A DNA stretch of 64,000 nt, taken from NCBI RefSeq assembly GCF_042453785.1, contig NC_091664.1, forward strand, positions 30,924,501 through 30,988,500, read 5' to 3'. Positions 22,269-33,121 of this stretch are shown one piece after another (within the stretch, counting starts at the first letter, position 1; every line of letters starts with the position of its first letter). The notes beneath the pieces are model-generated. The model had not been told where the DNA came from and made no database searches. It saw nothing but the letters and a program-made list of their open reading frames with translations. A program made the position numbers and the translations under genes. This DNA is from Malus domestica (Eukaryota; Streptophyta; Magnoliopsida; Rosales; Rosaceae).

Positions 22269-22921
22269 CTAACTCATCATCTTGTGAAATTTGCCTAGGC
22301 TAGATTACAGTCTCTATGCTGCTTGTTTGATGGAGAAAGAAAGACCTCTCTTGTTCATGTTTCATTTCTGTTGGGAAATCTAGATACAATATTTTGGATT
22401 CAGCAGATGTGTAGTGAATTTTTGCTTTAGTGTTGTGTTGATGACAATCTGCAACTGGATGAATGTAGTCTTTTGATATTTGACGAGTTGCTTCGGGTTT
22501 CGTCTATACTCTCCTTCTATCCATCCCCACCCCCAATCATGATCGTTATTTTTATACAATTGAAACTCAGGACCTCGAGTACAGGGTTGAATGTTCATAA
22601 CCAGCAAGCCCCTTGCCTATCTGCCACCCCATGTTTGGGTCACTCTTTCATATTGGTTTCTTTTGCTTGGGCCTCTTCGTTTGAGGTTGGTTTGTTAATG
22701 TTTCTGGCATGCGGGCTCCTAAACCACTCGAGGTTCTGTGTTTGATATTGATAATTAATTCTTCATTATTCTGATGGTGTGGCCTTGTTTAATAAGTGGT
22801 TTCGTTGCATAGGGATGAGTCCGTCACACTAGAACAAAAGAATAAACGAAAACAAATAAGTTTTCTATCGTAAGGTGTTTGAAATCCATAGATAATCTGT
22901 GAAATTAAACAGCAGTGGATT
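22269..22921. other. 3' UTR of the SUMO-like gene and spacer
   Basis: No coding content was recognised between the SUMO-like stop codon and the start of its first pseudogene relative. Confidence 0.45.
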
Positions 22922-23160
22922 TACAAGCAGTGTGGGAATGGATGACGGAGGGCCAACAATCACAAACGAATCCTGCATGAGGCTCTTGTGAAAGAACAAG
23001 ATCCTATAAAATCTCAAGGTGCAAATACAGCATGAACCTAACTTGTGCTACAAGATCAGTCGAAAACGTGCTGCTCAAGTATGTGATGCGAGATTACTGC
23101 AAACGCAAACATCTACTGTACGAAGATGTGCTTTTCTTTTCGATGGAATGTTAGCACTTG
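22922..23160 (+). pseudogene. SUMO-like pseudogene 1
   Basis: It starts with the same 'gtgggaATGgatga' context as the intact gene (ATG at 22938) and translates to MDDGGPTITNESCMRLL before stops. It later keeps 'gatgcgagattactgcaaacgc' and a FLFDGM remnant. It has stops and frameshifts and lacks the C-terminal diglycine part. It sits at the head of the first SUMO-pseudogene/subtilase module. Confidence 0.75.
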
Positions 23161-24152
23161 CATTTGGAATTTTAACAGTTTAGTACCCGTACTTTGCGAA
23201 ATCGTGACAATCTGGGTCTGCCGTTAGGTTAATTAATTCACTACAATGAGCATGTTCTATACTTCTATGTGCTTTACTTGTTACATATATCATCTGATCT
23301 CTTTTGTTCATGTTTAATTTAATTTCTGTTGGCACATTTTTCTTCTTCGTTTTTTTTTCAGGTGCTGCCAAGATAGATCTTTTTGCTTAACTTAGATTAG
23401 CTTTAACATATGTCTTTTCTGTTTGTTGCCTGATATAAAAATGAATTCGTCGACGAGGATCATATATTAGCTTAATCTGAAGTACTGCAAAACCCGGCCT
23501 AAACGATTGAATCAATCCTAAGTGTTTGGCAGTATTTTCTGTTTGTATTTGATTCTTGTTGTTTGGTGTTTGGTATCTGGCGTTTTGGAAATGTATGCTT
23601 TGTGAGTTTCTGGAATATTTATACACCAAATCGTGTTTGGAATTAGGACATAGTCCATGGGCTAATAATCCAACGACAAGAAGACGTTAGCCATGCCGTG
23701 ACCGGTTTGGCAACACATCAACACCTCAATCTCTTCTGTTCGGATACTAAAGAATACAATTTGACCGCCTGCATGCTAATTAAGTAATCAAACATTTTTA
23801 CAACCATCTGTCTTGATTAGATGGGTTATGTTCTCGGCGTCTTAAGTATGCGCTTAATTAACCTGGCCTAAAACACATGATGGATGTTTTACTCTCACTT
23901 TCGTAATTAATCTTAACCGTGGTTTGTAATAATTGAGTAGCGGTTCGATAATCGGTAGCTATATAGATACGGACTCTTTTGTGATGTAATGACTTAGCTA
24001 GTTCATAATTTTACACCTAGGTTTCTTGTTTACCACAAGAAGTGGGAAGCTACTGATACACAGATGCCGGCTCCTTTTGATAATTTTTTGGCTTCTTCTG
24101 CACTGCATTTTCTTCGTTACTTCCGAAATTTGGTTTATCTCATGCACTTCCA
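23161..24152 (+). repeat. First copy of the duplicated flank upstream of the subtilase
   Basis: The stretch from 'aacagtttagtaccc' (about 23175) to 'cctaggtttcttgtttacc' (about 24035) is repeated at about 28490-29288 and continues after the inserted LTRs at 31733-31768 and 32205 onward. It carries no gene and acts here as the empty-site reference for the insertions in copy 2. Confidence 0.8.
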
Positions 24153-24162
24153 TATATATAAA
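24153..24162 (+). promoter_or_regulatory. TATA box of subtilase copy 1
   Basis: TATATATAAA lies 63 bases upstream of the ATG, implying a leader of about 30 nt. Confidence 0.6.
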
Positions 24163-24215
24163 GCAGCAGACTGTAAATCCTTCCACAAGCAAAGCTCTGG
24201 TTGCTAAAAGAAACC

Positions 24216-26510
24216 ATGGGGCATAACAATGGGGTTCCTCTTCCCTTCATTTTCTCTCTTGTTGCATTGTTTTTGTTGGCTCTGTATGTCAAGGTGTCTT
24301 TCGCAGATAGGTCGACGTATATTGTCCACATGGACAAGTCCCTCATGCCCAAGTCCTACTCTAGCCATGGCCATTGGTATTTCTCCATTGTTGATTCATT
24401 CAAATCCGGAAACCCTACCTCATTCGATGGCAACAAAATCTTGCCTTCCATTCTGTACACCTATGACAATGCCTTTCATGGGTTCAGTGCAGTTCTATCT
24501 GCTGATGAATTAGTGACTCTAAAAAAGTCACCGGGTTTCGTCTCAGCTTACGCTGACAAGTCCATTACGCTCGACACCACCCACACCACTCAGTTCCTCA
24601 ACCTCAATCCTTTCGCCGGGCTGTGGCCTGCTTCAGATTACGGAGATGACATCATCATTGGTGTCATTGATACCGGTCTCTGGCCGGAGAGTGAAAGCTT
24701 CAGAGATGAAGGTATGACCAAAAGTCTTCCAGCTAGGTGGAAAGGAAAATGCGAGGTTGGACAAGAGTTCAATGCCTCTCTTTGTAACTATAAATTGATT
24801 GGAGCTCGATACTTTAATAAGGGTGTCATGGCTGCAAACCCCGGTGTCACACTTAGCATGAACTCGGCTAGAGACAGTTTAGGGCATGGGACTCATACAT
24901 CTTCCACAGCTGCGGGGAACAACGTAGACGGAGCATCTTATTTTGGTTACGCTAAAGGAACAGCCAGAGGCGTAGCACCGCGTGCCAGAGTTGCCATGTA
25001 CAAGGTTAGCTGGGATGAGGGGCGTTATGCCTCTGATGTTCTAGCTGGTATGGACCAAGCTATTGCTGATGGTGTTGATGTTATTTCAATTTCCTCTGGC
25101 TTTGACGACACACCATTGTACGAGGATCCCGTAGCGATTGCTTCATTTGCAGCCATGGAGAAGGGTGTGGTGGTTTCAGCTTCAGCCGGAAATGAAGGCC
25201 CCGAGCTTGGGACATTGCACAATGGCATCCCTTGGGTCTTGACCGTTGCAGCCGGCACAATAGACCGCTCATTTGGAGGAGCATTAACCTTTGGTAATGG
25301 TTTAACCATTACTGGATTTACCTTGTTCCCAGCAAACTCCTTAGTCGAAAACTCGCCACTGGTTTACAACGAGACATTCTCAGCATGCAACTCAACCGCA
25401 GCGTTAGAAACTGCCCCAGATGCGATCATCATATGTGATGACACGGTGCCTATTCGTAATCAAATATCTTACATCATTCAATCGGGGATTCTTGGAGCTA
25501 TCTTTATTACCAATAATCCTGAGATACGCGAATTAGGTTACGTTGTAACTCCTAGCGTTGTGGTGAATACGAAGGATGGGCGGACTGTGATCGAGTACGC
25601 ACTAAAAAGTGAAAACCCTACTGTCAGCATAAATTTCCAACAAACGTTGCTCAATACAAAGCCTGCCCCCGCTGCTGCTTTTTACACTTCGAGAGGTCCT
25701 TCAAAAAGTTATCCGGGCATTTTGAAGCCGGACATAATGGCCCCGGGGTCATTAGTTTTAGCTGCTTGGGTTCCTAAGGTTGCAGCTGGTAAAATCGGGT
25801 TCAATGTGAACTTACCTAGCAACTACAATCTGATATCCGGGACATCCATGGCATGCCCTCATGCATCAGGTGTAGCTGCTCTACTGAAAGGTGCGCACCC
25901 AGAATGGAGTGCAGCAGCAATTAGATCTGCTTTGATGACCACAGCTAACCCATTGGACAATACTGGCAATCCAATTCTTGACGACGGTGACAATTTCAAC
26001 TTTGCTTCACCATTAGCTATGGGAGCAGGTCACATCGATCCTAATGGAGCACTTGATCCGGGCATAATATACGATGCAACTCCACAAGAATATGTCAATC
26101 TCTTATGCTCCACCAACTTTACGCGTAACCAAATCTTATCCATCACTAGATCACACGCTTATGATTGTTCCAAACCATCTTCTGATCTCAACTATCCATC
26201 TTTCATCGCGTTGTACAAAAATCATCACAAAACAAAGAAAAGGGTTCAAACATTTCAGAGGACCGTAACGAATGTGGGAGATGGCGCGGCTAGGTACAGG
26301 GCTTCGGTGACTGCTCCAATGGGTTCTCAGGTAACAGTCTCTCCAGAGATACTGATCTTTGCATACAAGTATGAGAAGCAAAGTTTTACGGTCACTTTAA
26401 ATTTCAATGCGAAGAAGAAAGGGAACGCTTCTTCTGGCGCACTTGTTTGGATCGAACAAAATGGGAAATACACTGTCAGGAGCCCAATTGTAGTGTCACC
26501 TCTTGTTTGA
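24216..26510 (+). CDS. Subtilisin-like serine protease (SBT1 type), copy 1
   Basis: An intronless gene of 764 aa, the usual plant subtilase length. A signal peptide covers residues 1-30 (hydrophobic FIFSLVALFLLALYVKVSFA), followed by an I9 propeptide (about 34-121, STYIVHMDKS to TLDTTHTTQFL) and the S8 catalytic domain with D152 (VIDTGLWPES), H224 (GHGTHTSSTAAG), oxyanion N326 (SAGNEGP) and S544 (GTSMACPHASG). A protease-associated insert lies at about 360-480 and a fibronectin-III-like C-domain at about 655-760. Secretion to the cell wall is expected from the family. Most members mature propeptides or act in wall, development or defence processes, and the substrate here is unknown. The true ATG is at 24216, and an in-frame TTG 15 nt upstream is not a start. 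It resembles the SBT1.8/SBT1.9 group, a family-level impression only. Confidence 0.95.
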   Translation: MGHNNGVPLPFIFSLVALFLLALYVKVSFADRSTYIVHMDKSLMPKSYSSHGHWYFSIVDSFKSGNPTSFDGNKILPSILYTYDNAFHGFSAVLSADELVTLKKSPGFVSAYADKSITLDTTHTTQFLNLNPFAGLWPASDYGDDIIIGVIDTGLWPESESFRDEGMTKSLPARWKGKCEVGQEFNASLCNYKLIGARYFNKGVMAANPGVTLSMNSARDSLGHGTHTSSTAAGNNVDGASYFGYAKGTARGVAPRARVAMYKVSWDEGRYASDVLAGMDQAIADGVDVISISSGFDDTPLYEDPVAIASFAAMEKGVVVSASAGNEGPELGTLHNGIPWVLTVAAGTIDRSFGGALTFGNGLTITGFTLFPANSLVENSPLVYNETFSACNSTAALETAPDAIIICDDTVPIRNQISYIIQSGILGAIFITNNPEIRELGYVVTPSVVVNTKDGRTVIEYALKSENPTVSINFQQTLLNTKPAPAAAFYTSRGPSKSYPGILKPDIMAPGSLVLAAWVPKVAAGKIGFNVNLPSNYNLISGTSMACPHASGVAALLKGAHPEWSAAAIRSALMTTANPLDNTGNPILDDGDNFNFASPLAMGAGHIDPNGALDPGIIYDATPQEYVNLLCSTNFTRNQILSITRSHAYDCSKPSSDLNYPSFIALYKNHHKTKKRVQTFQRTVTNVGDGAARYRASVTAPMGSQVTVSPEILIFAYKYEKQSFTVTLNFNAKKKGNASSGALVWIEQNGKYTVRSPIVVSPLV

Positions 26511-27460
26511 GCTGATGGTCAAGTAGGATGTTAATTTTGTTGGAAGTTCAAATAAAAACATTATTACAATGTTGGCGTGCTGCTGAGCAAAATAAATGCC
26601 AATAGTATGGAAATAGTTGTCTGCACAACTATCCTTTTCAACTAGCATGGTTTTAATCCTTCTGCAGCTGCACCTTCCAAAAATTAAAGCTTCCCATGTG
26701 TAGACCGAAATTGTGGATTGCAACCAGTGGAATAATGCAGAGTGTGTGCGTGCAAAAGTCTAAAGCTGCTGCATGTGTTTTAAAGGATGTAAAGATTTTG
26801 AACACCTTCATTTATTTTGTATGTGTTAGTCTTTGTTTTGTATTGTTTATTAAAACCACTTGTGTGGTTCTTTAATCTCCATGTATAAGTAAGCCTTCCC
26901 GTAAGGCGTTTTGTAATTCCATTCCCATTTTCAGCAATAGAGTTGAAACTCTTTTTAATATATCAAGTGCATGTTTTTTCAAGAAGCTTGCTGCTTCTTT
27001 CTTTTCTTTTGTCCAGCTTCGTAAAGAGAGTAACAAGTGAGAGGTGTGATTGAGTTAGAAAACCTATCACCCACATAATTGGTATTGAGTTTGTAAACTC
27101 TTGAATACCAACAAATTTCATAATAGAATTGTTGTTATTATTAATTTGTTATGATTTTTTTTTTATATTGTTTGGATGTGTTGTTACTTCTTATATAATT
27201 TTTTAGCTTCATCAGTCGATATGGTTTTTTGTTTTGATTAATTGATGTGTGTAGAAATTAGAATTATGGAACGATATTACAAGCAAAAATCATCCTTGAT
27301 TTGTTTATGTTAGGACCACCTGATGTTAAATCCTGGATCCACCATTGTATACATATATATATATATGCAGGGAAGAATTTTGAGAGTTCTTTAATATAAT
27401 GTTCAAATTAATTATACAAGGCGTTTGAAATCCCCATATATATATATATATATATATATA
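26511..27460 (+). other. 3' region of subtilase copy 1 and AT-rich spacer
   Basis: The proximal part is likely 3' UTR. Beyond it are AT-rich DNA, an (AT)n run near 27352-27366 and a (TA)n run at 27437-27460 that served as the insertion site of the next LTR. Confidence 0.5.
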
Positions 27461-28019
27461 TGTTGGGGTTTAAAAATGTTTCACTACTTTGGAGATGTTT
27501 ATCTCACAAAGAAGAGTGTGACGTAACGGAATTTGATAGGCAAAAAAAAAAAAAAAAAAAAAAAAAAAACACTCAAAGTATTATGCAAAATTTTGTTCTT
27601 ATACAAACTAATACAAAAGAAAACACTCAAACACTCTCACATTTCTTCACTCTTTTTCTCACTTCTTGCTCTTTTATTTACATCGAGCTCACAACACTCT
27701 CACACCTATATTTATAGGCAAGCATTACCAACTTACCAAGTCGGTGGAATTTGGTTCTTCATAACTCAAGTTATAATTATTCTAGAGTTTTCTATAACAA
27801 TCCATTAAACAGCCTTGCCGACTTAATAAGCTAAAATGCTAGAATTGTCTAGCATATTAATATGCATGCATGATGCATCGACTTTGGTGCTAGAATTCTC
27901 TAGCATTTTCAGTGTATGCACCGACATGTCTTGCTAGAATTATCTAGCATTTGCATGAATCTTGTGTTGCCTTTTCAACATGGGCTGGACCCGGACCAAG
28001 ACAAGATTACAATTCAACA
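27461..28019. mobile_element. Solo LTR of the TGTTGGGG family, 559 bp
   Basis: It begins TGTTGGGGTTTAAA and ends ATTCAACA, flanked by a 5-bp duplication ATATA (27456-27460 and 28020-28024). A poly(A)-like run occurs at 27541-27569. No internal retroelement region follows, so it is a solo LTR. A second member lies at 31769-32204. The short length suggests Copia but the family is not proven. Confidence 0.75.
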
Positions 28020-28103
28020 ATATATCTGTGTGTGCGCGTATACAATGTTGAGGGATTGCAAGGTTTTCCAAGCAGAGAATTTTCGAGCGGTACTAGTTGT
28101 GGG

Positions 28104-28427
28104 AATGGACAGAAGACCGGCAGCCATCCAGGAATCCCTCATCAGCCATCCAGGAATCCCTTATGGAAGGAGAAGTTTGAATAATTCTCAGGGTGAAAAA
28201 ACAGCATGAACCTGACATGTACTACAGGACTGGTGGCACTGTGCCGCTCCAATAGCTGATGCGAAGATTATTTTGAACGTAAAAATCTTATGTTCGAAGT
28301 AATGCGTTTCACTTTCGATGGAAATAGGGTTAGGGAAGATCAAACTCCTGAACAGCGCGAAATGGAGGACGATGCTACTGATGTATTCTCTGATCAGCTT
28401 GGCGGCCATGCTCTCAAGTTTAATTAA
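28104..28427 (+). pseudogene. SUMO-like pseudogene 2
   Basis: The same 'gtgggaATGgac' start context as the intact gene is followed by a broken N-terminal half. The C-terminal half reads FEVMRFTFDGNRVREDQT, then EMEDDATDVFSDQLGG and a short HALKFN tail before a stop at 28425-28427. Unlike the intact gene it retains a normal QLGG-plus-tail maturation site. The N-terminal half is frameshifted and carries stops, so no single full-length frame exists. It heads the second module. Confidence 0.75.
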
Positions 28428-29288
28428 TTAACGCCGCGTCATCTTTTTGCCATAATTAAGGCATGTTAGAACGTTCATTTTGAATTTTAACAGTTTAGTA
28501 CCCATGCTTTGCAAAATTGTGACAATCTGGGTCTGCCGTTAGGATAATTCATTCACTATTTTTTTTTTGGGACAATGAACATGTTCTATGTGCTTTACTT
28601 GTTACATATATCATCTGATCTCTTATGTTCATGTTTAATTTAATTTCTATTAGGCACATTTTTCTTCTTCGTTTTTTTTAAGGTGCTGCCAAGACAGATC
28701 TTTGGCTGAACTTAGATTAGCTTTAAGATATGTGTTCTTCTGTTTGTTGCCTGATATAAAAATGAATTCATCGATAGGGATTACCACTCTGATTAGCTCA
28801 ATCTGAAGTACTGCAAAACCCGGCCTAAATGACTGAAACAACCGTAAGTGTTTGGCACTAATTTCTGTTTGAATTAGGTGTTTATGCTATTCACTCCCTC
28901 TTTTGTTGTTTGGTGTTTGGTATCTGGCGTTTTGGAAATGTATGCTTTGTGAGTTTCTGCAATATTTATATACCAAATCCTGTTTGGAATTAGGATCCAA
29001 TCCATCGGCTAATGATCTAACGACAAGAAAACGTTAGCCATGCGATGACCGGTTTGGCACCAGATCAACAACACCTCAATCGCTTCTGTTCGGATACTAA
29101 AAATTAAACAATTTGACAGCCTGCTTGCTAATTAAGTAATTAAACATTTTTTACAACCAACTTCTTGATTAGATGGGTATTATGTTCTTGGCGTCTTAAC
29201 GACGCTCTCAATTAACCTGGCCTAAAACACCTGATAGATGTATTATTCCCACTTTCTTAATTATTCTTAACCGAGGTTTGTAATAATT
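28428..29288 (+). repeat. Second copy of the duplicated flank
   Basis: It matches 23161-23935 almost base for base, with small differences. The copy is interrupted at 29293 by the long solo LTR. Confidence 0.8.
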
Positions 29289-29293
29289 ATATC

Positions 29294-31702
29294 TGTTACA
29301 TCCATTTTTAATTTAAATTGTATTTTCACTAAATTTGAATTTATCTTGTTTTTAAAATAGTTTTTGGGTCTTAAATGTTGTGCCAAGGGGATCCATCCCC
29401 TGTTTTGTCCCCGGTTCCCTTTGATTTTTCTTTTATTTTTCTGAAAGTCTTCCTCTTTCTCTCTTCTCCCTCACATCACTCTCTCTCGGCTCTCTCTATC
29501 TCAGCCCATCCGAGAGCTTTTCTTATCAACAAACAACACCACAACAACATCAACATCTCCATTAGCACCCTAGTGAGCTTAGAATCGAAGAAAGAACACC
29601 CCAAACCCTTCTCTTCCTTTCGGCCGGAACTGTTCATCGTCTTCCCCGATGAGTTTCTTGATTTTTCAATGTTGGTAAGTTTCTAAAAACCCTTGGGATG
29701 TGTTTTAGGGTTAGATTGAAGCTTGTTTTAAGTTGTGTATACGTTTGAATCATAGAAAATAGCTTGGGAAAGCTTTTCCAAATTTTCCGGCGAGCACCGC
29801 CACTTTCGACGCATTTTCCGGCCAAAACACGGTGATTTGGCCGGCGTACAAGGTATAAATCTCTTCGTCTCGCTGCGTACTACAACTTTCCTTTTTGTTT
29901 CACCCAATTTCGTTGAGTATTGAAGAAGTTTTACTCATTTGAATCTTACTCAGTTTCCGGTGACCTCTGAGCCTTTCGAGACATTTTACGGTCAAACCAC
30001 GGCGATTTAGACGTCGTGTGAGGTAACATTCTCTTCGTCACTTCGAGAACTACAACTTTCGTTTTTGAATTAATCGATTTCGTTGAGTTTTGACAAAGTT
30101 ATGACCGTTTAAAGTTGGTGTAGATTTTTTGGCCAAATTCCGGTCTTCTTCTTCCTTGGGTCCTGCGACCCACCAAACCCAAGCCCTTTGGGCCCTATCC
30201 TGCCGAGCCCAACCCAAAACCTATTTCAGTTTTTATTATTTATTTTATTAATTGTTTAAAGTTAAAGGCCTTTGGACCAAATTAGCTAAGACCCTAAGTT
30301 TTTTTATCTAAAAACCCAAAACCCTTAGACTTAAGGTCTTCGGGCCTTTTGAACCAGGGCCCTAAGCCCTCTCCTCTAAACCTAGCCCACCTAATTAGCT
30401 AAACCCTTAACCTTAACTTGTCTAAACCCTTTATGTGGAATATTCCGTCAGAGAATATTCTAGGAATATTCTAAGAATATTTTATTGACTTTTACGAAAT
30501 TTATCCGGGACTCTTCTTAAGGTAATTCGACGTTCTGAATCTGTTTCCAATGTCAGTTTTTCCAAATTCAATTGCTATTATATAGTTTTATTTATTGGAT
30601 TCTTTATGTGCTTAGAAGCAATTATAGTGGTGTTTCTGTCTTCGCTAGTTGCGTGGCTCTTCGGTGGCAAAGTATTATGAGTGGACCCTTTCTAAAAAAA
30701 TGCATGTTTTAATAGTAGAAATTCATACATGAAATGCATGATTTAATGATTACATTTTATTAAACGTTTTGAGATAACATGTTTACTAAGGCTAGGTTGA
30801 ATTATTACTATTTTTCCTATAACTCATGTTCTTATAGAATATCCGATGGATGACGATATGATATTTAGAACATGTTTCGAACATCTCTTTATAGTATAGA
30901 TGATGGATGATTTTATACTATGAAGTTGCTTTTCAATATATATATATATATTCAATGGTTTTGTACTTACCTAGTGGTTCCTTTCATTACGGAACGTAGG
31001 GATAGGTTCTGGTCCGTCCCGGGCGACGTTTTGGTGTTGGCATAGGGCCTGGAGTGTGTTTCTTTTGGCTATTTAGCACAGGGACGGGGAGCCGACGTGG
31101 GGCCTGAAGTGTATTTTTCTCTGACTGTCTGCTCAGAGACAGGAAGTTGGCATGGGACCTGTGGGTTATCGGACATTTCAGTAGTGATTATTACATATGA
31201 GTTATGATTTGAGACATTGCACGACATGCTAGGTTTTGGAAAACCTATGTTTAACATTATATATGTGTTTTCATAAAACCTGGGGGTTAGTAAGTTGATA
31301 ACTGTTTTATTATATATATATATATATATATATACATATATACATATATTCATATCAACTTGGTCCACTCATGTTTGTTTTGCGCCTCCTTCAGGACTAG
31401 AATTGAGGCATACAATCCTGGCATCCAGGTACTTCCGCATCGGCATCTTCGAGTCATTTTGGTGTAAGACCCATTCTTTTATTCACTCCATTTTATATTA
31501 TTTCTTTTAGTATTCTAGTTAGTTGTGTGTTTTGAACATGTTTCTTAAATGCATATTCATTATTTTTTTTCCCATATTTCTAAGTCTTATGTATTCCTTA
31601 TTCTCAGTTTTTGCATTCAATAAATGGCTTTGGTCACCTTCGGGTGTCGGCCAGCACGTGCCTATCTTGGTATTCGAGGAATATTGGGATTAGAGCGTGT
31701 CA
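29294..31702. mobile_element. Long solo LTR, gypsy-like, 2409 bp
   Basis: It begins TGTTACATCC and ends GAGCGTGTCA, flanked by a 5-bp duplication ATATC (29289-29293 and 31703-31707). The matching region of the first module (near 23935-23985) lacks it. No protein domain, primer-binding site or second LTR is present, so it is a solo LTR left by recombination. It shares the 'gagtggaccc' motif with the partial LTR at 1-1324. Confidence 0.78.
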
Positions 31703-31768
31703 ATATCAAGATATGTACTCTATCTTAATGTACTGACTTAGCTAGTTCATAATTTTACACGTAGGTTT

Positions 31769-32204
31769 TGTTGGGGTTTAAAGAGACTTCACTACTTTGA
31801 GGATGTTTATCTCACAAAGAAGAATGTAATGTACCGGATATTTGATAAGCAAGAGAAATAAAGAACACTCAAGGTAATACATAAAAACTTTTTATTCTCA
31901 CACAAACTAATACAAAAAGAAACACTCAAACACTCTCAAACTTCTTCATTTTTTTTCTCACTTCTTGCTCTCTTTTCTTTTCTTTGTTTTTTTCCTCACA
32001 ATTTTACAACTAAACATTTTCTTGATTATTCTAGTCTAAGTCAACCGACTTGGCTTTTTCAAATTGATGCTATTTTGCTAGAGTTTTCTAGTCATAGCAC
32101 ACCGACTTAGACTTTGCTAGAACTCTCTAGCATGTGCATGAATCTTTCCTTTTGCATGGGCTGGATCAATTGTATTGGGTCAAGACAAGATTATCAATTC
32201 AAAA
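31769..32204. mobile_element. Solo LTR of the TGTTGGGG family, 436 bp
   Basis: It begins TGTTGGGGTTTAAA like the copy at 27461 and is flanked by the 5-bp duplication GGTTT (31764-31768 and 32205-32209). The first module has the empty site 'taggtttcttgttta' at about 24018-24032. The right end reads TCAAAA instead of TCAACA. Confidence 0.78.
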
Positions 32205-32248
32205 GGTTTCTTGTTTAGCACAACAAGTTGAAGCTACTATGCTACACA

Positions 32249-32872
32249 TGTTAAAGTCTCACATTGGTGGGGATAAAAGGAAACCATGAGTTTAAATATG
32301 ATTACCCCACTTTAAATAATACCGATGTTTTTTGTGGTAAAAACCTCACACCTGACGGATTGGGCATGTGGTAAAGTTGGGGACATTATTGGTGTCGTTA
32401 AAGTGGGGCCCTGACCAGTCGATCTAAAAAATTTCAACATGATATCAGAACCTATGGTTATGAGCCTGTGCAAGCCAAAGGCTTGTCACAAAGAAGTGTG
32501 GGCTTGGAAACAAGCTTGGACTCTTAACATAGAGTCGGCCTCTGAGTTCTAAGAGTCATTTCCTGAAAAAGATTGAAAACAAGTTTGGACTCCATTGGAG
32601 CCGACCTCTGAGTTTCAATTGACGATGTGTGGATCTCCACGTGTGAACCACTAAATGGGGTTATACGTGAGGGGAAGTGTTAAAAGTCCCACATCAATGG
32701 GGATAAAAGGAAACCATGAATTTAAATATGATTACTTCACTTTAACTAATATCGAGGCCTTTTGTAGTAAAAACCCTACACTTGATGGATTGGCCAGGTG
32801 ATAAAGTTGAAAATAGTATTAGTGTCGTTGGAGTGGGGCTCCCCAGGCCCGTCAACCTAAAAAATTTCAACA
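32249..32872 (+). mobile_element. Complete TRIM (miniature terminal-repeat retrotransposon), 624 bp
   Basis: Two direct terminal repeats, 32249-32439 (191 bp) and 32678-32872 (195 bp), both run from TGTTAAA to TTTCAACA. Just after the first is a sequence close to a tRNA-Met primer-binding site (ATATCAGAACC, from 32442). Just before the second is a purine tract (GTGAGGGGAAG, 32667-32677). The element is flanked by a 5-bp duplication ACACA (32244-32248 and 32873-32877), and the first module is empty at this place. It has no coding capacity, as TRIMs never do. The two terminal repeats differ at many positions, so the insertion is not recent. Confidence 0.88.
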
Positions 32873-32892
32873 ACACATGCCGGCTCCTTTTC

Positions 32893-33050
32893 ACTTCTGA
32901 AATTCGGAGTATCTCATTCACATCATTTTTTGGCTTCTTTTGCACTGCATTTTCTTTGTTACTTCTGAAATTCGGAATATCTCATTCACATCATTTTTTG
33001 GCTTCTTTTGCACTGCATTTTCTTTGTTCTGAAATTCGGTATATCTCATT
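32893..33050 (+). repeat. Tandem repeat in the subtilase copy 2 promoter
   Basis: A unit of about 68 bp beginning 'cttctgaaattcgg' occurs at 32893 and 32962, and again in shortened form at 33029. In copy 1 the corresponding segment (about 24075-24145) is present once. Confidence 0.85.
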
Positions 33051-33058
33051 CACTTCCA

Positions 33059-33068
33059 TATATATCAA
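33059..33068 (+). promoter_or_regulatory. Altered TATA box of subtilase copy 2
   Basis: At the same distance from the ATG as in copy 1 (63 bases), the box reads TATATATCAA instead of TATATATAAA. Confidence 0.5.
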
Positions 33069-33121
33069 GCAGTAGACTGTAAATCCTTCCACAAGCAAAG
33101 CTCTGGTTGCTAAAAGAAACC

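Noticed and set aside
29375-29686. A 103-aa frame in the 2.4-kb LTR
   Set aside because: It lies in the transcribed-leader-like part of a solo LTR and shows no domain.
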